Shown piece by piece: positions 17,342-24,751 of a stretch of DNA of 58,614 nucleotides. The stretch comes from Terriglobales bacterium. GTDB taxonomy: Bacteria; Acidobacteriota; Terriglobia; Terriglobales; Acidobacteriaceae. Within the stretch, counting starts at the first letter, position 1; the number at the start of each line of letters is the position of its first letter. Both the position numbers and the translations under genes were made by a program. The notes beneath the pieces are model-generated. The model saw only the letters and a list, made by a program, of their open reading frames with translations. It was not told where the DNA came from and made no database searches. Location of the stretch: NCBI GenBank assembly GCA_035561515.1, contig DATMXP010000058.1, forward strand, positions 1-58,614, written 5' to 3'.

Positions 17342-18931
17342 CTACTCTCCGACAATTTGAAGCATTCTCTCGTGAACGCTCATTCGCATCGCTCGCACCG
17401 CTGGCGTGATCGCCAGCCTAAGGCTTAATTCGCCCTGATGCGCGGAGGTGTCTTCCTGCGGGGTGCGTCCCAATGCGTGCTTCACATCAGCGACGGTCGC
17501 GTTGTCGATGCCTTGCGAGATCATCAACACGTCGTTCGCTCCAATCTCGATAACCACCAGCCCGTCGCTCGTATTGAAGCGCATGGCGTAACGAACCCGG
17601 CAGTTCGAATCCGTCTCGCACTCGCTGCCTTGTGGGATTGCCGAATCCAGTAACTTTGTCCGTTTCAGCAGAGCGGCCTTGTAAAGTTCGGCGAACCGTT
17701 TAGCTGCCGAATACGTCTTCCAGCGAGACACGTACAGTACTGCCAGGTCCGACGGAACCACATCAGCGTCCGCTTTATTCGCTGCCGATGGCTTCTTCAC
17801 CGCGACGTAGGTACCACCGTCCCACTGTGGAGAAATCGCAAATCCATCGTTTTCGCGCCCGTATTCCGTCGACATCAATCGGACGTCCAGTTCTCCGATC
17901 GAACCCGAGTCATACACCTTGTAAGCCGGTTCGAGGACATCCGTGATATTCGGTAGCCGGTACGGTTCCGTGCGCGTTCGTGCCAGGTATGCCTCCGGCT
18001 GAAGGATTTCGTGCGTGTCGCGCGGCGGACGATCGAAAACTCCCGCAAATGCCGCTGCGGTTCCTTCTTTTTTCAGAACTTCCAGTTCGAAGGCAAAGCC
18101 GTCGTAATACGGAAACATTGCCAGATCCTTCAGGATCTGCGGAGCGTTCTGAAATTTCAGTGGCGACTCGAGTTCCGACGTCAATTCCGCCCTGATTGCA
18201 TCGATACGGTCACTGGAAGTTCCCAACCTTCTGCCCGTTCCACGGACCAGATAATCGTAGTAGACGATCATCGCCTGTCCTTCAACGGCGGCGGTTCTCG
18301 CCTCGGGCTCAATCGCGATGTTCTCAGGTGCTGTATTGAACTCCAGGTTTTCGGTCCTGCCCGGGTCCTTCCACTTCAGCAGGTTGTAATTCTGGTCCTG
18401 TAGCGCGTGAGTCAGTTCGTGTGCCATGACTGGGCGTTGCTTCCGGTAATCCACCCAGTTCAGCAGGTACATCACCTTTTCCCGCGGATCGTAAAATCCG
18501 GCAAGGTCGCTCATGATGTCTTCGGCCAGGAACTTCGACATCCGGAAGTCCGCAGGTAGCATTCCGAACTTCTTCAGCACCATTTCAGCGTGCTGGACTT
18601 TTCGTGCATGATCGCTGTTGCGCAGTCCGTCGGCGAAAAACTTCTCGGCCTCCGCCTTACCAATCAGTTTGTATTTCACTGGCTCACGGCGGGGAAGTTC
18701 GGAGTCCTCGCTCGCGAATTTCAGGATGTTCTCAATCTCCTGAAACAGGACCTTCGCGTCCTCTTCATTCACCATGATGTCCGGCTTCTTCTTTGCCTTT
18801 AGCGTTCGCGCATAATCGGCGAGACTCTGTTGGGCATCTGGGCTGGGTTCCGGCGTTTCTTGTGCATCTGCTATAACGGCGGCCGCGAATAGGAGCGCGA
18901 TACCTGCCACGAAGTTGAGAATCGTACGCAT
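17342..18931 (-). CDS. Secreted zincin-like protein with HELTHALQDQ motif, unknown function
   Basis: 529 residues with a signal peptide (about 1-23, cleavage near ADAQ). A zinc-peptidase core HELTH (H171, E172, H175) lies in HELTHALQDQ. A candidate third ligand E217 in AAVEGQA is about 42 residues later, the spacing typical of gluzincins. The HELxHALQDQ...EGxA pair occurs in several poorly studied secreted proteins. The C-terminal third has beta-rich segments (DVVPSDLAVLYVSRWKTY) that do not match a domain I know. It is probably an exported metallopeptidase or an inactive relative. It stands alone between convergent and divergent neighbours. Exported and zincin-like: fairly sure; activity: unproven. 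Confidence 0.65.
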   Translation of the reverse strand: MRTILNFVAGIALLFAAAVIADAQETPEPSPDAQQSLADYARTLKAKKKPDIMVNEEDAKVLFQEIENILKFASEDSELPRREPVKYKLIGKAEAEKFFADGLRNSDHARKVQHAEMVLKKFGMLPADFRMSKFLAEDIMSDLAGFYDPREKVMYLLNWVDYRKQRPVMAHELTHALQDQNYNLLKWKDPGRTENLEFNTAPENIAIEPEARTAAVEGQAMIVYYDYLVRGTGRRLGTSSDRIDAIRAELTSELESPLKFQNAPQILKDLAMFPYYDGFAFELEVLKKEGTAAAFAGVFDRPPRDTHEILQPEAYLARTRTEPYRLPNITDVLEPAYKVYDSGSIGELDVRLMSTEYGRENDGFAISPQWDGGTYVAVKKPSAANKADADVVPSDLAVLYVSRWKTYSAAKRFAELYKAALLKRTKLLDSAIPQGSECETDSNCRVRYAMRFNTSDGLVVIEIGANDVLMISQGIDNATVADVKHALGRTPQEDTSAHQGELSLRLAITPAVRAMRMSVHERMLQIVGE

Positions 18932-19096
18932 TGCTGGACTCCGGGGAAATGCTGCGAAATCGAATGATAAGAGTCCTTAGTTACCTGCAAAAGTTCCGGA
19001 TGACTATGCACTTGAGTAATCCATGGAGTCTTTGAACTTTCACTTGCCTTTTTGCTCGGACATCTCTGTCCCGCGAATCATGTATTCTCTTCAGCG

Positions 19097-20527
19097 ATGG
19101 CGAATTGCGTTCAATGTGGAAGGGAATTGCCGTCCTTCTCCTTCGGCGATCAGACGGATGTCTGCCGCGAATGCCGCGCTCAGGCGCAGTCCGAAGCTGA
19201 GGTGCATCGCGATAGCAGCCCAGAAAAGCCCGCCGAAGTGGATGCCCAGGGTCCGCCGAAGGGCTTCCTTTCAATGGCGCGTATGTTCCCCGTCACTTCC
19301 GCGATAGTTGCGCTCAACACCGCCGTTTACCTCGTCTGCGCTGCCATCAGCTTGAAAACGGGGCGTGGCAGCCCCATGGACTTCGACACCGAAATGCTGG
19401 TTCGCTGGGGTGCCGATTATGGGCCGCTGACCTTCGGAGGCCAGTACTGGCGGGTGCTCAGTTCCTGCTTCCTGCACGGCGGTCTCATCCACATCGCCGC
19501 CAACATGTATTGCTTCTGGGATTTCGGCCGGATTGCCGAACGCGTTTACGGGGAGCTTCGTTACCTGTCGATCTATGTCCTGACTGGGATCGCCGCCAGC
19601 CTGGCGAGCCTTGCCATCCACCCGAGTAATGTCAGCGTGGGAGCGTCGGGCGCGATCTTCGGAGTAGCTGGCGCGCTTGTACTTCCTTTCTACAGCAAGC
19701 GTCTGCAACTGCCCGCGCCTGCCATGAAGGCCATGCTTCGCAGTCTCGGCACCTTCATCGTCATTAACTTGTTTATCGGGGCAGCGGTTCCGGTTATCGA
19801 CAACTCCGCCCACATCGGCGGCCTTCTCTTCGGACTCGCCCTCGGCGCGCTCTGGACTTGGCTGCGAGTAGCTCCTCAGGAACTCAACTCCACGGTCCTC
19901 AAGGTCACGGCCGTTGGCCTCATTCTTTGCGGCGTTGCCTTCGTTGGACTCCAACGCTTACACGCCGACCGTCTTCTGGCTGAACAGGCTCTGTTCGACT
20001 TGGAACGTGGCGATCTTGACTCGGCCACCAGGCGGGCGAGGCGGGCCATCGAGACCCGGCCCAAGGACCCAGTGCCCCACATCGCCCTGGCCGAGGTGTA
20101 TTTCCGCAAGTCGCAGTTCGCCGACGCCGCCCGCGAATACCGCGCTGCCCTCGACCTCAAGCCCGGCAACGGATATTCGCTCGCCCAACTCGGGGCCTCT
20201 TATGTCGCCCTGAATCAATGGAGCGAGGCCGAACCGCCTCTGCGCGAGGCGCTAAAGCAGCAGCCCAACGACGCCGAGGTCCTGCTGAATCTGGGTATCA
20301 CGCTGGCCGCCACCAATCGCACCGACGAGGCGCTTCAACAGGTACGCAAGTCCGTTCAGATCGACCCAGCCTCCGCCCGTGCCCAATTCACTCTCGGGAG
20401 ACTCCTCCTCAAGACCGGCGAGAACCAACAGGCGATGGGGGCGCTTCAAGAAGCCGTCCGCCTGGCTCCGAACGACGAGGTTTACCGCAAAACGCTTCGC
20501 GAAGCCGAGTCACGAGTCACCAACTGA
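19097..20527 (+). CDS. Rhomboid intramembrane serine protease fused to zinc ribbon and TPR repeats
   Basis: 476 residues from ATG 19097, preferred over an upstream in-frame start at 19052 because it begins directly with a zinc ribbon (C4, C7, C23, C26). Residues about 60-270 form a six-helix rhomboid domain. It has the HGGLIHIAANMY motif, catalytic S184 in GASGAIFG and H239 in SAHIGG. From about residue 290 to the end at least four tetratricopeptide repeats follow. Rhomboids cleave transmembrane helices of substrates in the membrane. Here a probable cytoplasmic zinc ribbon and a large TPR tail could recruit substrates or partners. It stands alone on the plus strand. Confidence 0.9.
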   Translation: MANCVQCGRELPSFSFGDQTDVCRECRAQAQSEAEVHRDSSPEKPAEVDAQGPPKGFLSMARMFPVTSAIVALNTAVYLVCAAISLKTGRGSPMDFDTEMLVRWGADYGPLTFGGQYWRVLSSCFLHGGLIHIAANMYCFWDFGRIAERVYGELRYLSIYVLTGIAASLASLAIHPSNVSVGASGAIFGVAGALVLPFYSKRLQLPAPAMKAMLRSLGTFIVINLFIGAAVPVIDNSAHIGGLLFGLALGALWTWLRVAPQELNSTVLKVTAVGLILCGVAFVGLQRLHADRLLAEQALFDLERGDLDSATRRARRAIETRPKDPVPHIALAEVYFRKSQFADAAREYRAALDLKPGNGYSLAQLGASYVALNQWSEAEPPLREALKQQPNDAEVLLNLGITLAATNRTDEALQQVRKSVQIDPASARAQFTLGRLLLKTGENQQAMGALQEAVRLAPNDEVYRKTLREAESRVTN

Positions 20528-20845
20528 TCTGCTTCTCCCGATTCGGGAATCTGGTCGTCAAGGGGGTCACGTGATTCCTTTTCCCTCAAAATATAGAGAA
20601 CAAGCAAAATAAAAAGGTCACTGCCGTGGCATCTTCACCCGAACGAACCTGCTATGCTGAATAAGTAGGTGGTGAAGACGAACCCGTCTCACCACCTTTC
20701 TTGTTAGCCGTGAAACCCGGAACAATGCTTAGATGACAATTTTTGTGATCTTTTCATTTAACTCTTTTGTTTTCATCGCAAATAGAGAGATCACACCAGT
20801 TAAGCTATTGATTCCAAAAGAGTCATAGGGGGAGGGGGGTAGTCG
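20528..20845. other. Gene-free 318-bp spacer with hairpin and inverted repeat
   Basis: No coding region is visible. It contains a strong terminator-type hairpin (20667-20697) and a separated inverted repeat TGTGATCT/AGATCACA (20744-20751 with 20788-20795). A very G-rich stretch (20828-20840) serves as the ribosome site of the next gene. A TGCTATGCT extended -10-like element lies at about 20650-20658. Confidence 0.5.
20667..20706 (+). terminator. Strong hairpin with T-rich tail, 140 nt after the rhomboid gene
   Basis: AGGTGGTG (20667-20674) pairs with CACCACCT (20690-20697), and AGACG (20676-20680) pairs with CGTCT (20685-20689) around AACC. TTCTTGTT follows. It may end the rhomboid transcript or a short RNA starting nearby. 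Confidence 0.6.
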
Positions 20846-21532
20846 TTGTCTGTCTTGAATGTTCTAAACAAGGAAGTGATTGGCTGCCGGCTCTGTCCGC
20901 GCCTAGTCGAGTACCGTGAGCGCATCGGACGCGAAAAACGTCGTGCCTATATGGATTGGGACTATTGGGCCAAGCCTGTCCCTGGCTTCGGCGACCCCAA
21001 CGCCCGGATGCTCATCCTCGGACTCGCCCCTGGCGCCCACGGCTCCAATCGTACCGGTCGTCCATTCACCGGAGATCAGTCCGGCTACTTCATGTATCCG
21101 ATTCTGTATCGGACCGGGTTTGCGTCCCAACCCAACGCCACTCACGTCGACGACGGCCTGAAACTGATCGACGTCTACATCACGGCGCCGGTCCGTTGCG
21201 CCCCGCCGGACAACAAGCCCACCCCCGACGAAATTGCTAACTGCGCTCCCTACCTCGATCGCGAAATCGCCGCGTTGAAGAACTTGAAGGTCGTGGTCGT
21301 CCTCGGCCGGATCGGCTTCGATGCGTATCTAAACTACGCCAGGCGCCAAGGGGTGATTCAGCGAAAAACGGGCTACGTATTCGGCCATGGCCTGAACTAC
21401 ACCATGCCCGATGGACGAGTCCTATACGCGTCTTATCACCCGTCGAATCAGAACACCGCGACGGGTAAGCTGACTGAGGCAATGTTTACGGACGTATTCC
21501 GAGAAGTGAAAAAACTGCTCGTCCGGCTCTGA
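20846..21532 (+). CDS. Uracil-DNA glycosylase, family 5 (UDGb type)
   Basis: 228 residues. Four cysteines (C14, C17, C118, C133) are placed to hold a [4Fe-4S] cluster. The active-site motif GLAPGAHGSNRTGRPFTGD (59-77) has the A-H-G-x-N-R-T-G wording of family 5 (UDGb) rather than family 4 (which reads GEAPG). A C-terminal SYHPSNQN motif (about 194-201) contacts DNA. It removes uracil and some other damaged bases from DNA, starting base excision repair. The start is TTG with a GGAGGGGGG ribosome site about 5 nt upstream. A small divergent-frame membrane peptide is convergent with it. Confidence 0.92.
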   Translation: MSVLNVLNKEVIGCRLCPRLVEYRERIGREKRRAYMDWDYWAKPVPGFGDPNARMLILGLAPGAHGSNRTGRPFTGDQSGYFMYPILYRTGFASQPNATHVDDGLKLIDVYITAPVRCAPPDNKPTPDEIANCAPYLDREIAALKNLKVVVVLGRIGFDAYLNYARRQGVIQRKTGYVFGHGLNYTMPDGRVLYASYHPSNQNTATGKLTEAMFTDVFREVKKLLVRL

Positions 21533-21533
21533 C

Positions 21534-21689
21534 CTACGCGGCGCGGCTGGACTCTCGCCATTGCAGGTACTCGAACAGGCTGTCGGCCCATTCATCTGCC
21601 CGGTCATTCACGCGGGCAGCGCCGGCCAGAAACAGCAACAGCAAGCCAAGCGAAGCGAAATAGAAGAGTAGAAACATGAAAATCAACAT
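21534..21689 (-). CDS. Possible 51-residue single-pass membrane protein
   Basis: Translating the minus strand from ATG 21687-21689 gives a very hydrophobic N-terminal half (LLFYFASLGLLLLFLAGAA) and a charged tail (VNDRADEWADSLFEYLQWRE), stopping at TAG 21534-21536. A second ATG is four codons in. It has no recognised family and only a weak ribosome site. Its position, just before the end of the convergent glycosylase gene, makes it a plausible small gene. Confidence 0.4.
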   Translation of the reverse strand: MLIFMFLLFYFASLGLLLLFLAGAARVNDRADEWADSLFEYLQWRESSRAA

Positions 21690-21737
21690 CGGGGCCCTAC
21701 CACACTGAATGGGATGCGTCCCTGTGACTTGGGGCTG

Positions 21738-23384
21738 TCAGCGCCGTAATCTGGCGTTAAAGGCTCGGTCCATGGTCAGCACTGCCACCCATTGCCCACC
21801 CTGGCTCCGGTGGAACACAACGTGCCCCTGAAGCATCTCAGCGGTGACCTGCGGCGGCAGATCGACGTGGTATCCGAAATAGCGTTTTTGCAGGGTTTCC
21901 CAGAAGGGAAGTCGAATCAGAAGACCGTGTGGTTCGTACTTGGTCGAGAAGAGAAACGCCGCATCGTAGGTGTTGGCCGCCTCACGTGCCGCCATGATCT
22001 GCGTCATTGAGAAGTTCTCGATCGCGACAATTTGGATCGGCTTCTTGACATATCCGAGATACGGTTTCGTCAGTTCGTCTGAACCTGGCCATGCCGTGAG
22101 CACGCGTCCCGCCGGCGGATGTTGTTCAAGATATTGAGCGGCCTGCTGGTGCAGTCGAACGAAGTCGGCGTAGTTGAGGTTGTCCTCCGGTGCGAACTGA
22201 TACGGCGGGTTAATGACCAGCCCAAGCGCAAACGCCAGGCAAACGACACCGACGAACGCTGGCCACCACGGCAGCCTTCGCCACAGAGTTGAAACAAAAA
22301 CAATGACCACCAGCGGATAAACCGGCAACAAATAGCGCGCAAGCACTGCTCCGCCGACAACCGAAAGTGCAACTAAATACGAAAGCAGAACGACGAGAAA
22401 AACCATCTGCTTCGGAATCGTGATCCGCTGGCGCTCCGTGGTGAATGATCCGCCACCGTTGCGCTCAGGTGATTCGAGTGAAATCGGTCGCCGCGTCATC
22501 GCCAGCAGCGTCGCGATCGTCAACACGAACATGTTCATGTAGCCGAACGCCTGCCACAACCGTTGTGCCAGCGCCGCAAGGAAGCGCACCGGATGTAACG
22601 TCGTTGCAACGTTGTATCGCACGAACTCGGGATTGCCGAAGATGACACCCGTCTCGTGATGGTGATATGCAAACCAGATTGCGAGCGGGCAAACGCCAAC
22701 CAGCAACCACGCTGCGCGGATCAGGCTCGATCGAAACAGGAACAGCTTGCTCCAGCGCGACTCGCGCGTGGCAATCCCAAGAAGTTCCCAGGCGCACAGC
22801 GCGAGCGGCGCAAGGATCGCCGTCTCTTTCGCGAGTCCGGCAAGCGCAAACCAGAACGCCGTCGCCGGATAACGGTCGCGAACATACGCTGCGAGTCCCC
22901 AAAGCGTGAAACCCGCGGCCGCCATGTCGAGATGCGCCATCGTGCTCTGCGCGAAGAAGACCGGAAAGATCGCAGTAACAACTACGGAAGCAAGCGCGAC
23001 CGTGGAGTTCGCGACCTGCCGTGCTAGATGAAAAACGCCGGTGAGCGTGAACGTCGCCACGAGCAGCATCGCAACGCGCGTCACCGCCGCGTGGTAACCG
23101 AAGATCTTCCATGCAGCCGCAAGCCAGGCCATTACGAGTGGCGGATGCGCGTTCGTCAGCGTGGAAGTTGGAATGAACTGAAAGTGCTGCCAGATGTCGC
23201 GGCCTGCCGGAATGTAATATCCCGCTTCATCCCAAAAATAGGGTAGCCGTAACAACGGAATATGCAGCAAAAGGATGGAAACAAAGATCAGTCCGGCGAT
23301 GACCGGCAGTCGCTCCCACCACAATCGTGTGGGAGCGCTTGTCAGCGGCTTGGGAAAGCGCAGAATCTTCGCCGTGCGCTGCAT
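21738..23384 (-). CDS. Multi-pass GT39-like (ArnT/PMT superfamily) glycosyltransferase
   Basis: 548 residues with about ten or more membrane helices. After the first helix comes PYFWDEAGYYIPAGRD (about 49-64). This is the acidic loop expected of GT-C enzymes, which transfer a sugar from a polyprenyl-phosphate donor to protein or lipid at the outer face of the membrane. AHPP (about 80) and AKETAILAP (about 185) are further family signatures. The C-terminal region (about 430-548) is soluble and probably periplasmic. It starts 6 bp after the stop of the DUF3467 gene, so the two are cotranscribed. Acceptor and sugar are unknown. Confidence 0.8.
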   Translation of the reverse strand: MQRTAKILRFPKPLTSAPTRLWWERLPVIAGLIFVSILLLHIPLLRLPYFWDEAGYYIPAGRDIWQHFQFIPTSTLTNAHPPLVMAWLAAAWKIFGYHAAVTRVAMLLVATFTLTGVFHLARQVANSTVALASVVVTAIFPVFFAQSTMAHLDMAAAGFTLWGLAAYVRDRYPATAFWFALAGLAKETAILAPLALCAWELLGIATRESRWSKLFLFRSSLIRAAWLLVGVCPLAIWFAYHHHETGVIFGNPEFVRYNVATTLHPVRFLAALAQRLWQAFGYMNMFVLTIATLLAMTRRPISLESPERNGGGSFTTERQRITIPKQMVFLVVLLSYLVALSVVGGAVLARYLLPVYPLVVIVFVSTLWRRLPWWPAFVGVVCLAFALGLVINPPYQFAPEDNLNYADFVRLHQQAAQYLEQHPPAGRVLTAWPGSDELTKPYLGYVKKPIQIVAIENFSMTQIMAAREAANTYDAAFLFSTKYEPHGLLIRLPFWETLQKRYFGYHVDLPPQVTAEMLQGHVVFHRSQGGQWVAVLTMDRAFNARLRR

Positions 23385-23390
23385 TTTTGG

Positions 23391-23690
23391 TTAGTTGATC
23401 GGGCCGCCTACTGCCATGCGCGGATCAAGTTTGATCTCGCCAAAGGTTTGCTCGTAGTTGGTCACGTTCTGCTGAAGGATGGTCATCAAGGCCTTGGCCT
23501 GTTGCGGACTTAGATAGATTCCCTGGAAATTGCGGATCTCGACTTCGTTCTCGACCTGCTGTTGCATGGTCCCGAAAACGAGGAAAAAGTCCCAGACATT
23601 GACACGGACCTGGACACTATTGGCATAGCTCTCGCGGTATCCCGGTTCATTGACCAGCTTGATATTAGGTTGATTCGGTGGATTTGGCAT
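23391..23690 (-). CDS. DUF3467 family protein
   Basis: 99 residues with the family pattern: YANSVQVRVNVWDFFLVFG in the middle, then IYLSPQQAKALMTILQQN and YEQTFGEIKL. DUF3467 proteins are small, soluble and of unknown function, widespread in bacteria and archaea. The N-terminus is Pro/Asn-rich. It lies directly before the GT39-like gene, which begins 6 bp after this gene's stop, suggesting a shared transcript. Confidence 0.8.
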   Translation of the reverse strand: MPNPPNQPNIKLVNEPGYRESYANSVQVRVNVWDFFLVFGTMQQQVENEVEIRNFQGIYLSPQQAKALMTILQQNVTNYEQTFGEIKLDPRMAVGGPIN

Positions 23691-23911
23691 AAGTCAGGCG
23701 TCTCTCTCGCTTTGAATAGAAAAGAAGATATTACCGGAAATTGCTGAGCCTGAAAGCGACACCCGAGGAAAAACGAGAATCGCAGGCCAGCAGCGCTAAC
23801 GAGGTCGGAAGGTCATGTGCATTCGAAGATGATTGAAAAGTCAGGGAACTCGTCATGGCTGGTGTGGACCTCCGAACCATGGCACAATTAACGAGACACA
23901 CAGATCCAAGT

Positions 23912-23996
<85 letters not shown>

Positions 23997-24027
23997 AAGT
24001 CTTCCGAGGCCTGTTCGATTGAGTTGC

Positions 24028-24726
24028 TCATGACACCGTGGTACCGAACAGTGCTCCAATCCCTGCCGTTGCAGCCATCGCCAAAGCTCCCCAGAAGGTG
24101 ACTCGTCCGGCGCCAATCCATGGAGAAGCGCCTCCTGAACGCGCAGCGAGCGCACCCATTCCAAACAGGCAAATCAGTGATGCAGCGGGCACTGCGAAAA
24201 CGATTCTGGCTTGTGCAACCGACACCACAACTAAAAGTGGTAATGCCGCACCCACCGAGAAAGTCGCTGCGGACGCCAATGCAGCCTGAATAGGACGTGC
24301 GAGAAGGTGTTCTGAAAGTCCAAGCTCGTCACGAGCATGCGCTCCAAGAGCGTCATGCGCCATCAATTGCAGGGCGACCGTCCTGGCGAGTTCCGGCTCC
24401 AGGCCCCTCTGAACGTAGATTGTGGCAAGCTCATTTTCTTCAGCAGTCCGTTGCGTGGTCAGCTCAGTGCGTTCTAAAGCCATATCCGCGCGTTCCGTGT
24501 CGGCCTGCGAACTGACGGAAACGTATTCACCAGCCGCCATGGAAAGTGCGCCCGAGACGAGACCCGCTACACCGGCAAGCATGATTTCGGATCGCTGTGA
24601 ATTCGCCGCTGCGACGCCCATAACCAGGCTTGCCGTTGAGACGATCCCATCATTTGCTCCTAGGACAGCGGCGCGCAGCCAGCCAATTCGTTCTGACCGA
24701 TGTTGTTCACGATGTATTCGACGCAT
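24028..24726 (-). CDS. VIT1/CCC1-family iron/manganese transporter
   Basis: 232 residues. The N-terminal AAVLGANDGIVSTASLVMGVAAA is the hallmark of the VIT/CCC1 family, followed by AGLVSGALSMAAGEYVSVSSQADTE. A charged cytoplasmic metal-binding helical stretch (about 78-140) and three more membrane helices complete the fold. Family members move Fe(II) or Mn(II) out of the cytoplasm by proton exchange. It is the last gene of the UspA, P-type ATPase, VIT cassette, 25 bp after the ATPase stop, so probably cotranscribed. It lies just inside inverted repeat copy A. Confidence 0.9.
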   Translation of the reverse strand: MRRIHREQHRSERIGWLRAAVLGANDGIVSTASLVMGVAAANSQRSEIMLAGVAGLVSGALSMAAGEYVSVSSQADTERADMALERTELTTQRTAEENELATIYVQRGLEPELARTVALQLMAHDALGAHARDELGLSEHLLARPIQAALASAATFSVGAALPLLVVVSVAQARIVFAVPAASLICLFGMGALAARSGGASPWIGAGRVTFWGALAMAATAGIGALFGTTVS

Positions 24727-24751
24727 GGTCGCAGTGCCTTTCTATTTGGGA

